Positions 7,721 through 15,382 are shown, counted from the stretch's first letter. The stretch is 16,524 nucleotides of DNA from an uncultured Roseateles sp. (GCA_946480605.1 CAMLKW010000086.1:1-16524); one strand, 5' to 3'. The notes: generated from the letters alone by a model not told the origin. Numbers and translations: made by a program.

Positions 7721-9016
7721 TCAGCCGGCAAAGAAGGCGGCAATGGCCTCCGGGTTGGACGGGAAGTAGTGGTGCACATAGCTCGCGCGCAGCGAGCCCT
7801 GCTGGTACAGCGCCTCGGCGGTCTTGCCGCCGTTGGGGTTGCTGGCCGTCGCGATGGGCACCAGCGGGGTCTCCAGCGTCGAGTAGTGGTAGCTGTGGCC
7901 GCGCAGCGGGCCCTCGGGCCAGTTGATGGCCTGCAGCCCCAGGGCCGCCAGGCGCTGCTGCAGGTGGGCGCGGCCGGGCAGCAGGCCGGCCATGCGGTGG
8001 GTCTCGCCGGCCGCGTCGGTCAGCGTCTCCAGCAGCGTCAGCATGCCGCCGCATTCGGCCAGCAGCGGCTTGGCGCGCGCGACATGGGCGGCCAGCGCGG
8101 CGGGTAGCGTGGGGTGCGCGGCCAGCCGGTCGGTGTACAGCTCGGGGTAGCCGCCGGGCAGCCACACGGCGTTGCAGTCGGGCAGCGGCTCGTGCTGCAG
8201 CGGCGAGAAGAAGGACAGCTCGGCGCCCAGTGCGTGCAGCGTGTCGAGATTGGCCGGGTAGATGAAGCCGAAGGCCGCGTCGCGCGCGATGGCGATGCGG
8301 CGGCCCTGCAGCAGCGGCCGCGGCGGCGGCTCGATCGTGGCGGCCTCGAAGGGCACGGGCTCGACGGTGAAGCCCGGCCGCAGCGTGGCCTCCCAGGCAT
8401 CGGCCCAGGCGTCGAGTTGCGCGTCCAGCCCCGGCTGCTCCAGCGCCTGCACCAGGCCCAGGTGGCGCTCCGGCATGGTGAGCCGGGGTTCGCGCGGCAG
8501 CGCGGCGATCAGCGGCAGGTCGGCGGGCAGGCCTTCGCCCACCATGCGGCCATGCGCCGCGCTGCCCAGCCGGTTGGCGACGACGCCGCGGTGCCGCAGC
8601 CCGGGCCGGAAGTTCGCCAGCCCCGTGGCCAGCGCCGCGAAGGTCTGGGCCATGGCCGCCGCATCGATGACGCAGACCACCGGCAGGCCGAAGGCCTCGG
8701 CCAGGTCGGCGCTGCTGGGCTTGCCGTCGAACAGGCCCATGACGCCTTCGACGAGCAGCAGGTCGGCCTCGGCCGCCGCCCGCGACAGCAGCGCCTGGCA
8801 GTGCGCGAAGCCACCCATGAACAGGTCCAGCTGGTAGACGGGTGCGCCGCTGGCGCGCTCCAGGATGCTGGGGTCCAGGAAGTCCGGGCCGGTCTTGAAG
8901 ACGCGCACGCGCCGGCCGCGCCTTGCGTGGCTGCGGGCGATGGCCGCGGTGACGCTGGTCTTGCCGGAGCCGGAGGAGGGGGCGCTGATGAACAGCGCGG
9001 CGCAGGTGGTCGTCAT
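7721..9016 (-). CDS. cobB: CobB/CbiA, cobyrinic acid a,c-diamide synthase
   Basis: This enzyme amidates the a and c side chains of (hydrogeno)cobyrinic acid with glutamine and ATP. The 431-residue product has an N-terminal ATPase domain with the P-loop-like SAPSSGSGKTSV (11-22), then KTGPDFLDP (41-49) and VEGVMGLFDG (89-98), all family signatures. The C-terminal glutamine amidotransferase domain has PGGYPELY (287-294) and the nucleophile Cys322 in ECGGM; GHSYHYS and HHYFPSNP near the end carry the histidines of the active site. Whether the true substrate is the hydrogenobyrinic (aerobic, CobB) or cobyrinic (anaerobic, CbiA) form cannot be told from this sequence. The ATG overlaps the btuD stop by four bases. 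Confidence 0.96.
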   Translation of the reverse strand: MTTTCAALFISAPSSGSGKTSVTAAIARSHARRGRRVRVFKTGPDFLDPSILERASGAPVYQLDLFMGGFAHCQALLSRAAAEADLLLVEGVMGLFDGKPSSADLAEAFGLPVVCVIDAAAMAQTFAALATGLANFRPGLRHRGVVANRLGSAAHGRMVGEGLPADLPLIAALPREPRLTMPERHLGLVQALEQPGLDAQLDAWADAWEATLRPGFTVEPVPFEAATIEPPPRPLLQGRRIAIARDAAFGFIYPANLDTLHALGAELSFFSPLQHEPLPDCNAVWLPGGYPELYTDRLAAHPTLPAALAAHVARAKPLLAECGGMLTLLETLTDAAGETHRMAGLLPGRAHLQQRLAALGLQAINWPEGPLRGHSYHYSTLETPLVPIATASNPNGGKTAEALYQQGSLRASYVHHYFPSNPEAIAAFFAG

Positions 9017-9771
9017 AGGGGCAGGGCGACCCAGCGCCCTTCGATCTGTGCAATGTGCAGGCGGGGGCCGAACACGCGCTTCAGCGCGTCGTGCGTGCCC
9101 GCGTCCGCGGGGGAGCCGGTGTGGACGATGCGGCCGTCGGCCATCAGCACCAGGTGGTCGGCCTGCAGCGCGAGGTGCAGCTCGTGCAGCACGCTGACGA
9201 TGGTGTGGCCACCGGCCACGCGCTCGCGCACCAGCGCCATCCAGTCGGCCTGGTGCGGCGGGTCCAGGTGGGCCAGCGGCTCGTCCATCAGCGTCAGGGG
9301 CGCCTGCTGGGCCAGTGCGCGGGCCAGCAGCACGCGCTGGCGCTCGCCGCCGGACAGGCTGCCCAGCCTGCGCTCGCGCCAGTCCCAGCTTTGCGTTGCC
9401 TGCATGGCCGCCTGCACGGCGGCATGGTCGGTGGCGGTCGGTGGCGCGAGCCAGGGGCGATGCGGCAGGCGGCCCAGCATGACGACGTCCTGCGCGACCA
9501 GGTCGTCGGCGCCGGTCTCCTGCTGGCCCATCCAGGCCAGCTGGCGGCCGCGTTCGCGAACGGACCAGTCCTGCAGCGGACGGTCTGCCAACTGCACGGC
9601 AGCTTCGCAGCGTTGCAGGCCGGCCACGGCGCGCAGCAGCGTGGACTTGCCCGCACCGTTGGGACCGACGATGGCGGTCCAGCGGCGCGCGGGGATGGCC
9701 AGGTCGATGTTGCGGATCAGGTCACGGCCGTCGATGCGGACGCGGTCGATGCGGGCGGTCAGCGCGTTCAT
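9013..9771 (-). CDS. btuD: BtuD-type ABC transporter ATP-binding protein (cobalamin/iron-siderophore importer class)
   Basis: This is the cytoplasmic ATPase of the type II importer formed with the permease and binding protein encoded just upstream. The 252 residues contain Walker A GPNGAGKS (36-43), the Q-loop region around MGQQETG (81-87), the ABC signature LSGGERQR (139-146), Walker B LTLMDEP (159-165) and the switch His196 in LHELH. The sequence alone could also be a FecE/FhuC-type ATPase; cobalamin specificity comes from its position in the riboswitch-led B12 operon. The ATG at 9771 overlaps the permease stop (ATGA) and puts the Walker A at the normal distance; the longer upstream frame is a shadow of the permease. 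Confidence 0.93.
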   Translation of the reverse strand: MNALTARIDRVRIDGRDLIRNIDLAIPARRWTAIVGPNGAGKSTLLRAVAGLQRCEAAVQLADRPLQDWSVRERGRQLAWMGQQETGADDLVAQDVVMLGRLPHRPWLAPPTATDHAAVQAAMQATQSWDWRERRLGSLSGGERQRVLLARALAQQAPLTLMDEPLAHLDPPHQADWMALVRERVAGGHTIVSVLHELHLALQADHLVLMADGRIVHTGSPADAGTHDALKRVFGPRLHIAQIEGRWVALPL

Positions 9772-10748
9772 CGGCGGGGGGCTCCGCGGCGATGCATCAG
9801 CACCAGCAGGTAGACGCCGCCCAGCAGTGCCGTCACCAGCCCCACCGGCAGCTCCTGCGGCCGGATCAGCGCGCGGGCCAGCACGTCGGCGGCCAGCAGC
9901 AGCGCGCCGCCGGCCGCGGCGGACAGCAGGATGAGCCGGCCGTGCAGCACCGGGCAGACGGTGCGCACCAGGTGCGGCGCCACCAGGCCCACGAAGGCGA
10001 CGATGCCGGTCTGCGCGACGGCAGCACCGGTGGCCAGCGCGAACGCGAAGATCAGCAGCAGCCGCACCAGCGGCAGCCGCACGCCCAGCGATGCGGCGGT
10101 GGATTCGCCCAGCGTCAGCGCGTCCAGAGCCGGGCTGGCGACCAGGCCCACCAGCAGCGCCGCCGCACCGCAGGCGGCCATCACGGTGACGCTGCGCCAG
10201 CCCAGCAGGCCGGTGTTGCCGAGCAGGAAGGCCTGCATCGCGCGCAGGATGTCGGGCGCCCACAGCGTGGCCAGGCCGGTCAGCGCGTTCAGCACCACGC
10301 CCACGACCACGCCGGCCAGCAGCAGCCGCAGCGTCTGCTCCACGCCGCGCGCGAGGATCAGCGTGAGGCCCACGCCCACCAGCGTGCCGATGAAGGCGAT
10401 GCCGGTCAGGCCGAGGTGGGCCAGCAGCGACGAGGTCTGCGGCGACACACCGGTCAGCGCCAGCGCGATGGCGACGGCCAGGCCCGCGCCTGACGCGCTG
10501 CCCAGCAGATAGGGGTCGGCCAGCGGGTTGCGGAACAGGCCCTGCGAGATGGCGCCGGCCATGCCCAGCAGCGCGCCGGCCCACCAGGCGCCCAGCGAGC
10601 GCGGCAGGCGGATCTCCCACAGGATGACGGCCATGTCGTCGTTGCCCAGGTCGGCCCAGCCGGTGCTGCCGATCAGCACGCCGCCCAGCACGCCGGCGGC
10701 GCCGGCGGCCAGCAGCAGCGCGAGCAGGACGCCTGGCCTCAGGTTCAC
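9768..10748 (-). CDS. btuC: BtuC-type ABC transporter permease (FecCD family)
   Basis: This inner-membrane permease for corrinoid uptake has 326 residues from the chosen start, close to BtuC. It has about ten hydrophobic segments, and conserved FecCD-family stretches are visible: IRLPRSLGAWWAGALLGMAG, the turn FRNPLADPYLLG, VVVGVVLNAL and IVAFVGLVAPHLVR (the coupling-helix area that touches the ATPase). The start is the GTG at 10748, which overlaps the btuF stop by four bases (GTGA) and has GAGAAGG seven bases upstream. Another GTG eight codons earlier (10772) would give 334 residues but a longer overlap and a weaker site. Substrate is inferred from context. Confidence 0.92.
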   Translation of the reverse strand: MNLRPGVLLALLLAAGAAGVLGGVLIGSTGWADLGNDDMAVILWEIRLPRSLGAWWAGALLGMAGAISQGLFRNPLADPYLLGSASGAGLAVAIALALTGVSPQTSSLLAHLGLTGIAFIGTLVGVGLTLILARGVEQTLRLLLAGVVVGVVLNALTGLATLWAPDILRAMQAFLLGNTGLLGWRSVTVMAACGAAALLVGLVASPALDALTLGESTAASLGVRLPLVRLLLIFAFALATGAAVAQTGIVAFVGLVAPHLVRTVCPVLHGRLILLSAAAGGALLLAADVLARALIRPQELPVGLVTALLGGVYLLVLMHRRGAPRR

Positions 10749-11599
10749 GCGCCGGCCTTCTCGCGCAGGCACTTGGCCATGATCTGCGCCGCCTCGGCCA
10801 TGCGCGGCCCCGGGCGGGCCAGGATGTCGCCTTCCTCGGGCTTGAAGACGCAGATGCGGCCGCGCTTGACCGCGTCGATCTGGTTCCAGCCCGGCCGCTC
10901 CGCCAGCCCCTGCTCGCCGCGCGAGCCGATCATGATGAGCGCAGGGTTGGCCTTCACGACGAACTCGGGGTTGATCTTGGGAAAGGGGCCCAGCTCGGCC
11001 GGGATGATGTTGCCGGCGCCCAGCCGCGTCAGCGTCTCGCCCATGAAGGATACGGTGCCGGCGGCCCAGATGCCGCTGGCGACCTCGTAGTACACGCGCA
11101 CGCCGCGCGCCGTGGCCGGCACGCTGCTGGCCGCCGCGGCCACGCCGGCCTCGATGTGGCGCCAGACGCGCTGCGCGTCGGGTACGGCCAGGATCTGACC
11201 GATGGTGTTCAGCACGCGCTGCACGTCCTTGTAGGAACGGGGCTCCAGTGCGATGACCTTCAGGCCCAGCGCGCGCAGCCGCTCGGCCACGCGCGAGGAC
11301 ACGGCCACCAGCACCACGTCGGGCTTCAGCGCCGCGATCAGCTCGACGTTGGTGTCGTCCAGGCCGCCCAGCTTGGGCAGCGCGTTCACTGGTGCGGGAA
11401 AGTTGGAGTAGCGGTCCACGCCCACCAGTCGGCCGCAGGCGCCCAGCTCGCAGACGGTCTCGGTCAGCGAAGGCAGCAGGCTGACGATGCGCTGCGGCGG
11501 TGCGTTGAGCGTGGTGACGTGGCCCAGGTCGTCCTTGATCTCGGCGGCGGCCGCCGGCAGCGCGGCGGCGAGCAGCAAGGTGAAGAGTGTTCTAAGCAT
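10745..11599 (-). CDS. btuF: BtuF-type periplasmic cobalamin-binding protein
   Basis: This solute-binding protein of 284 residues captures corrinoid in the periplasm and hands it to the permease. The signal peptide MLRTLFTLLLAAALPAAAA (cleavage near residue 19) has no lipobox, so the mature protein is soluble. The family motifs RIVSLLPSLTETVCELG, LVGVDRYSNFP, LPKLGG, NVELIAALKPDVVLV and a C-terminal LARPGPRMAEAAQIMA are typical of the BtuF/TroA class III fold. The ATG at 11599 lies inside the end of cobU (8-base overlap). Cobinamide or cobalamin preference cannot be read from the sequence. Confidence 0.93.
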   Translation of the reverse strand: MLRTLFTLLLAAALPAAAAEIKDDLGHVTTLNAPPQRIVSLLPSLTETVCELGACGRLVGVDRYSNFPAPVNALPKLGGLDDTNVELIAALKPDVVLVAVSSRVAERLRALGLKVIALEPRSYKDVQRVLNTIGQILAVPDAQRVWRHIEAGVAAAASSVPATARGVRVYYEVASGIWAAGTVSFMGETLTRLGAGNIIPAELGPFPKINPEFVVKANPALIMIGSRGEQGLAERPGWNQIDAVKRGRICVFKPEEGDILARPGPRMAEAAQIMAKCLREKAGA

Positions 11600-12149
11600 C
11601 GTGTGAATCCTCGACGGGGCGCGTCCAGGCCTGGCCCGCGACCATCAGTGTCAGCCGGCCGCAGCGCCGGGCGATGTCCTGGTTCAGCCGGCCCAGCTCG
11701 TCGACATAGTCGCGCGCCTCGCGGCCCAGCGGCGACACGCCCCAGCCGACCTCGTTGGAGACGAAGACCACCGGCGACTCCAGCCGCGGCAGCAGCGCCA
11801 GCACGGCCTCGCGTTCGCGCTGCCAACCGGCGCCGTCGCGCGCGCCGTCCATGGGCATCAGCCAGTTGACCAGCCACAGCGTCAGGCAGTCGACGATGAC
11901 CAGCGTGCCGGCACCGTCCACATGCTCCAGCGCCGTGGCCAGCCCCAGCGGCGCCTCGACGGTGGCAAAACCCGCCGGCCGCTGGGCCCGGTGGTGGGCG
12001 ATGCGCGCACGCATCTCGTCGTCGGCGGCCAGCGCGGTGGCGATGACCACCACGCGGCCGCCGCGTTCCTGCCATTGGCGGGCCAGGCTTTCAGCGCGGC
12101 GCGATTTGCCGCTGCGCTGGCCACCGACGATGAGTTCGTGCGCGGCCAT
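11592..12149 (-). CDS. cobU: CobU/CobP, adenosylcobinamide kinase / adenosylcobinamide-phosphate guanylyltransferase
   Basis: CobU phosphorylates adenosylcobinamide and then adds GMP, giving adenosyl-GDP-cobinamide for loop assembly. The 185-residue product has the normal length. The P-loop is GGQRSGKS (9-16), the guanylylated histidine lies in RIAHHRAQRP (H52 or H53), VDCLTLW (86-92) is the Walker-B-like region, and FVSNEVGWGVSP (129-140) and DYVDELGRLNQDIA (148-160) are strong family signatures. The ATG at 12149 comes 5 bases after the btuB stop; a larger upstream frame overlaps btuB and is not real. It allows salvage of imported cobinamide. Its product needs CobS and CobT, which are not in the window. 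Confidence 0.97.
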   Translation of the reverse strand: MAAHELIVGGQRSGKSRRAESLARQWQERGGRVVVIATALAADDEMRARIAHHRAQRPAGFATVEAPLGLATALEHVDGAGTLVIVDCLTLWLVNWLMPMDGARDGAGWQREREAVLALLPRLESPVVFVSNEVGWGVSPLGREARDYVDELGRLNQDIARRCGRLTLMVAGQAWTRPVEDSHDA

Positions 12150-12154
12150 GCGCG

Positions 12155-14032
12155 TTACAGCTTCGGCGTCCAGCGCAGCGAGGCCAGCACCGTCATGGGC
12201 GCCGACGCGTAGCCGTAGGCCGTCTGGACCTCGCGGCCGAACGCGTTGTCCACGTTCAGCTGCAGCTTCACCTCGCGGCTGACCGCGTACTGCGCGCTGG
12301 CGTTGAACAGCGCGTAGCCGCCCAAGCGGCGCGTATTGGTCGCGTTGTCGAAGCGCGCGCCCGAGGCCGTCACGCCGGCGCCCAGCGTCCATTTGCCCAG
12401 CGCGGTGTCGGCGTTCACCGTGGCCAGGCGCTTGGCGCGGCGGGCCAGCAGCAGACCGGTGGCGGTGTCGGTGGGCTTCTGCAGGTCCAGCGTGGCGCGC
12501 AGGTTCACGTTGGCGACCTTGGTGGCGCCGGCCAGGCTCAGGCCTTGCAGGCGTGCCTTGGCGACGTTCTGGTAGCAGCCGAAGGCGCTGTTGCAGGTGC
12601 CGGCGGCGCCGAACACGATGAGCTTGCTGATGCGGTTGCGGTAGGCCATGGCCGTCAGCTCGTGGTCGCCGCGGGCCCATTTCAAGCCCACCTCGACGTT
12701 GCGGCCGCGCTCGGCGTCCAGCGGCTTCACGCCGGGCAGGTTCAGCGCCGGGCCGTAGACCGAGCCCTGCTGGTAGATGGTGGGCGCGCGGAAGGCGTTG
12801 CCCACCGAGCCCACGACGCGCAGGCCCTGCACGACCTCGTAGCCAGCCAGCAGCGTGCCGGTGCCCACGTCGCCGAACTGGCTGTCGCGGTCGTGGCGTG
12901 CGTGCGCCTGCAGGTCGAAGGCGCCGGCCGACAGCAGGTAGGCCAGGCCGAAGCCGTCGCGGTCGCGCTTGCCGACGCCGGCCGTCACGAGGCCGCTGTT
13001 CTCCAGCTTGTCCTCCATGCGCTCGACCGTGAAGTTCAGCTGCTGGTCGGCCGACAGCTTGTAGAAGCCGGTCAGCGCGAGGTTGCGCACGCGCGTGTCG
13101 GTCAGGTAGGGCGAGGGCGTGGTCTCGTAGATGTCGCGCGACTCGCCGAAGCTCAGCTGCGTCTGCAGGTCGGGCGTCCACTGCGCGGTCCAGGAGATGC
13201 GGGCGGCGTCGGCGTCCTGCTTGGTGATGTCGTCCACCAGCGGGCGCGACTTGGACGCGTCGTACTGGCCGCGCGTGTGGGTGCGCATGACCAGCGCCTC
13301 GGCGCGGTGGCCCGTGCCCAGCTGGGCGCCCACGCGCAGCATGGCCTGGCGCTTGTGGTGGCCGTCGCGGTCCGGGACGTAGCTGAACGAGCCGGGGTAG
13401 TCCACGGTGGCATTGAAGCCGTCCGTGCCTTCGAAGGCGGCGGTCAGCGCGTAGTCGAAGATGCCGGCGCTGCCGAACAGGCCGCCGTCGGCCTTGTAGG
13501 TGCCGAGGTTGCCGGCGGACACGCCCAGGTCGGCATTCGCGCCGCCGGCGCCCTTGCGCGTGAAGATCTGCACCACGCCGGCCACCGCGTCGGAGCCGTA
13601 GATGGCGCTGGCCGGGCCCTTCAGCACCTCCACGCGCTCGATCTGCGACAGCGGCAGGCCTTGCCAGCTGGCGCCGCCCGTGGCCTGCGAGTCGACCTTG
13701 ACGCCGTCGATCAGCACCAGCGTGTGGCGGCTGTCGGCGCCGCGCAGGAAGATGGACGTCGTCGCGGCGGCGCCACCGTTGCGGACCATCTCGGCGCAGC
13801 CGTTGTTGCGCAGCAGGTCGGCCAGGCTGGCGGCGGCCTGGCGCTCGATGTCGGCGCGGGTGATGACGGTCAGGTCGGCCAGCACCTCGGACAGCTTCTG
13901 CGGCGTGCGGGTGGCCGTGGTGACGACGGTGTCGAGCTTGTTCTGGGCCTGTGCGGATGCAGCGGACGCGGCCAGGGCGAGGGCCGACAGTGCAAACAGC
14001 GGCCGACGGGCCGCGAGGAGGGAAGAGGACAT
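12155..14032 (-). CDS. btuB: BtuB-type TonB-dependent outer-membrane cobalamin receptor
   Basis: The first gene of the B12 operon encodes an outer-membrane barrel that imports corrinoids using TonB energy. The 625-residue precursor has a signal peptide (about 1-34, ending ASAQAQ), a TonB box around DTVVTTATRT (close to BtuB's DTLVVTA), a plug domain with SIFLRGADSRHTLVLIDGV and IERVEVLKGPASAIYGSDAV, then barrel strands, with the receptor-type motif NAFRAPTIYQQGSVYGPALN. The last residues are RWTPKL, so the usual terminal aromatic is absent. The ATG at 14032 is chosen because the signal peptide starts there; a GTG at 14053 would only add seven residues. No clear ribosome binding site precedes either. 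Control is by the riboswitch 52 bases before the first terminator base. Confidence 0.93.
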   Translation of the reverse strand: MSSSLLAARRPLFALSALALAASAASAQAQNKLDTVVTTATRTPQKLSEVLADLTVITRADIERQAAASLADLLRNNGCAEMVRNGGAAATTSIFLRGADSRHTLVLIDGVKVDSQATGGASWQGLPLSQIERVEVLKGPASAIYGSDAVAGVVQIFTRKGAGGANADLGVSAGNLGTYKADGGLFGSAGIFDYALTAAFEGTDGFNATVDYPGSFSYVPDRDGHHKRQAMLRVGAQLGTGHRAEALVMRTHTRGQYDASKSRPLVDDITKQDADAARISWTAQWTPDLQTQLSFGESRDIYETTPSPYLTDTRVRNLALTGFYKLSADQQLNFTVERMEDKLENSGLVTAGVGKRDRDGFGLAYLLSAGAFDLQAHARHDRDSQFGDVGTGTLLAGYEVVQGLRVVGSVGNAFRAPTIYQQGSVYGPALNLPGVKPLDAERGRNVEVGLKWARGDHELTAMAYRNRISKLIVFGAAGTCNSAFGCYQNVAKARLQGLSLAGATKVANVNLRATLDLQKPTDTATGLLLARRAKRLATVNADTALGKWTLGAGVTASGARFDNATNTRRLGGYALFNASAQYAVSREVKLQLNVDNAFGREVQTAYGYASAPMTVLASLRWTPKL

Positions 14033-14083
14033 GAGAGGAACGCAAACGATCACTCAGCCGCCCTGACCCCCGCAGCGCAGCTG

Positions 14084-14106
14084 AAAAACGGCTGTACGTG
14101 ACAGCC
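14084..14106 (-). terminator. Intrinsic terminator of the cobalamin riboswitch (expression platform)
   Basis: On the - strand GGCTGT and ACAGCC form a six-base-pair stem around a five-base loop, followed by GTTTTT. It lies between the aptamer and btuB, so formation would stop transcription before the first structural gene. The 5' arm GGGCTG (14107-14102) is exactly complementary to CAGCCC (14131-14126) inside the B12 box, giving an alternative antiterminator hairpin when the box is free. Confidence 0.75.
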
Positions 14107-14114
14107 CCGTCGTT

Positions 14115-14313
14115 GGCCGGTATCCGGGCTGATGGACATCCGTTCGACGCCTTCCCGGTGCTGGGCACCAGTGGCTCGTCGGTCGAACAGCGAGGCGCGA
14201 GGGCCTCGTCCACTACCGTTGCGGGGACAGCTCAGGTTAGATCTGCGGCGTGGCCGCTCGTCCTCCTGATTCCCGTTGAACTGCATCCGGCTTGGAACCG
14301 GGCGCGAGCACCA
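14115..14313 (-). ncRNA. Cobalamin riboswitch (B12 element) upstream of btuB
   Basis: Read on the - strand, the conserved blocks of the class-I B12 element occur in order and spacing: GGTGCTCGC (14312-14304), AACGGGAA near 14270, CTGTCCCCGCAACGG (around 14230-14216, the L4/J core), GAGCCACTGG (14177-14168), CGGGAAGGC (14157-14149) and the B12 box CAGCCCGGATACCGGCC (14131-14115). Adenosylcobalamin binding to the aptamer would favour the terminator just downstream, lowering expression of the whole import and biosynthesis operon. The length of about 200 bases is normal. The aptamer begins 13 bases after the stop of the upstream small periplasmic gene, with no terminator between them. Confidence 0.93.
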
Positions 14314-14322
14314 ACGGCGGGC

Positions 14323-14328
14323 ATTCTA
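14323..14328 (-). promoter_or_regulatory. Possible -10 hexamer for the B12 operon
   Basis: TAGAAT matches five of six bases of TATAAT and would start transcription just upstream of the riboswitch, where it is needed. It overlaps the TAG stop of the preceding gene. No recognisable -35 lies at the right distance, so this is tentative. Confidence 0.35.
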
Positions 14329-14739
14329 TCGGGCGCTGCTGGCGGCCGCGCCGGGCTTGCGCGGCTTGGCGGCCTGGGGTGGCTTCAGCACCACGACCTG
14401 CGGGCTGCTGGCCGCTGCGGCGGGCGGTGGCAGCGTCTGCAGGCCCACGTGCTGGCTGCGCATGCGTCGCGCCTCGGCCTCGCTGGCCCGGCGCGCCGAG
14501 GCCAGGGCCGCGGCGTGCTTGGCGTCGGCCAGGTGGCGCTCGCGGGCCGCCTTGCTGTCGGCGGCGCTGGGTTCGTCGTAGCTGACGTTGGCGGCGGCGC
14601 CGGTGCCGGAGGGGCAGGGCGAGTCGCGCAGGTCGCGGCCATCCGGGCCGCAGCGGTAGACCTGGGCGCGCCGCTGCTGGGTTTGTGCATCGGCGGGCAG
14701 CACGACGCACAGGGCCAGGAGCAGCGGCAACAGCTTCAT
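14326..14739 (-). CDS. DUF4124-like small secreted protein
   Basis: A 137-residue protein has a signal peptide (about 1-18, [18 protein letters not shown]) and then the short motif [19 protein letters not shown], which resembles the DUF4124 domain found in many betaproteobacterial periplasmic proteins (V/Y-x-C/W-x-D-x-G-x-x-x-x-D-x-P-C); the two cysteines could form a disulfide. A helical, Ala/Arg/Glu-rich middle (about 58-95) is followed by a Pro/Ala/Lys-rich low-complexity tail. Function is unknown. The ATG overlaps the pth stop (ATGA), so it is co-translated with pth. It has no terminator of its own before the riboswitch. Confidence 0.75.
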   Translation of the reverse strand: MKLLPLLLALCVVLPADAQTQQRRAQVYRCGPDGRDLRDSPCPSGTGAAANVSYDEPSAADSKAARERHLADAKHAAALASARRASEAEARRMRSQHVGLQTLPPPAAAASSPQVVVLKPPQAAKPRKPGAAASSAR

Positions 14740-15368
14740 GGTTGCGGAGTGTCCACCGGCGGCGCCGGTTTGGGGGGCTTGGGGCGTGGCGGCTTGGCGT
14801 GAATCTTGGCCAGCGCCTTGTCCATCTCGCCGCGCAGCATCAGCTCGACGGCGGCGTAGCTCTTCTCGATGCAGTCCTCCACGGCCTGCCGTTCGGTCAG
14901 CGGCGGCTTGCGCAGCACGTAGCCGGCCACCTCGGCTTTGTGGCCGGGGTGGCCTATGCCCAGCCGCAGCCGCCAGAAGTCGCCACTGCCCAGCTGGGCG
15001 CGCATGTCCCTCAGGCCGTTGTGGCCGCCGTCGCCGCCGCCCTTCTTGAACTTCATCTCGCCGGGCGCCAGGTCCAGCTCGTCGTGGATGGCCAGGATCT
15101 CCTCGGGCGCGATCTTGAAGAAGCGCGCCAGCGCCGCGACCGACTTGCCGGACAGGTTCATGTAGGTCATGGGCTGCAGCAGCCAGATCGGGCCGCTGGC
15201 GCCGGGGGCGTTGTTCACGCGGGCCACGAGGCCGTGATAGGCCTTGTCGGGCGAGAGGCTGGCCTTGAGGCCGCGGGCCAAGCCGTCAATCCACCAGAAG
15301 CCGGCGTTGTGGCGGGTGTCTTCGTACTCGGCGCCGGGATTGCCGAGGCCAACCATCAACTTGATCAT
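14736..15368 (-). CDS. pth: Peptidyl-tRNA hydrolase
   Basis: Pth releases tRNA from peptidyl-tRNA dropped by ribosomes. The 210 residues carry the complete active site: Asn10 in VGLGNPG, His20 in DTRHNAGF, Asp96 in AIHDELDL, and Asn117 in [11 protein letters not shown], with PMTYMNLSG (66-74) as the other signature. It is longer than the 194-residue E. coli enzyme because of a proline/lysine-rich tail (about 182-210, [13 protein letters not shown]). No Shine-Dalgarno sequence precedes the ATG, and a GATAAT hexamer lies eight bases upstream, so the mRNA may be leaderless. It follows the rplY terminator; the prs-rplY-pth order is typical of betaproteobacteria. Confidence 0.97.
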   Translation of the reverse strand: MIKLMVGLGNPGAEYEDTRHNAGFWWIDGLARGLKASLSPDKAYHGLVARVNNAPGASGPIWLLQPMTYMNLSGKSVAALARFFKIAPEEILAIHDELDLAPGEMKFKKGGGDGGHNGLRDMRAQLGSGDFWRLRLGIGHPGHKAEVAGYVLRKPPLTERQAVEDCIEKSYAAVELMLRGEMDKALAKIHAKPPRPKPPKPAPPVDTPQP

Positions 15369-15376
15369 GGGCGCGG

Positions 15377-15382
15377 ATTATC
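15377..15382 (-). promoter_or_regulatory. Possible -10 hexamer for pth
   Basis: GATAAT (five of six matches to TATAAT) lies eight bases before the pth ATG and just after the rplY terminator. Initiation about seven bases downstream would put the transcript start at or next to the ATG. No good -35 is visible. Confidence 0.35.

Noticed and set aside
7149..9053. Extension of the DUF1636 frame to 746 residues
   Set aside because: The added part is a shadow of cobO and cobB; only the last 111 codons resemble a protein family.
8114..9934. 606-codon + strand open frame opposite cobB, btuD and btuC
   Set aside because: Same type of antisense shadow in GC-rich coding sequence.
10749..10772. Earlier GTG start for the permease (10772)
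   Set aside because: It would overlap btuF by 28 bases with a weaker upstream site, while the GTG at 10748 has GAGAAGG at good spacing and the four-base overlap seen elsewhere in the operon.
12545..14101. 518-codon + strand open frame opposite btuB
   Set aside because: Antisense to a well-defined TonB-dependent receptor; no recognisable domain.
12150..14213. Extension of the cobU frame to 873 residues
   Set aside because: The upstream part is antisynonymous shadow of btuB; the ATG at 12149 starts the CobU fold correctly.
14098..14802. + strand open frame across the riboswitch and DUF4124-like gene
   Set aside because: It covers conserved riboswitch blocks and a secreted-protein gene on the opposite strand; no motif or start signal.
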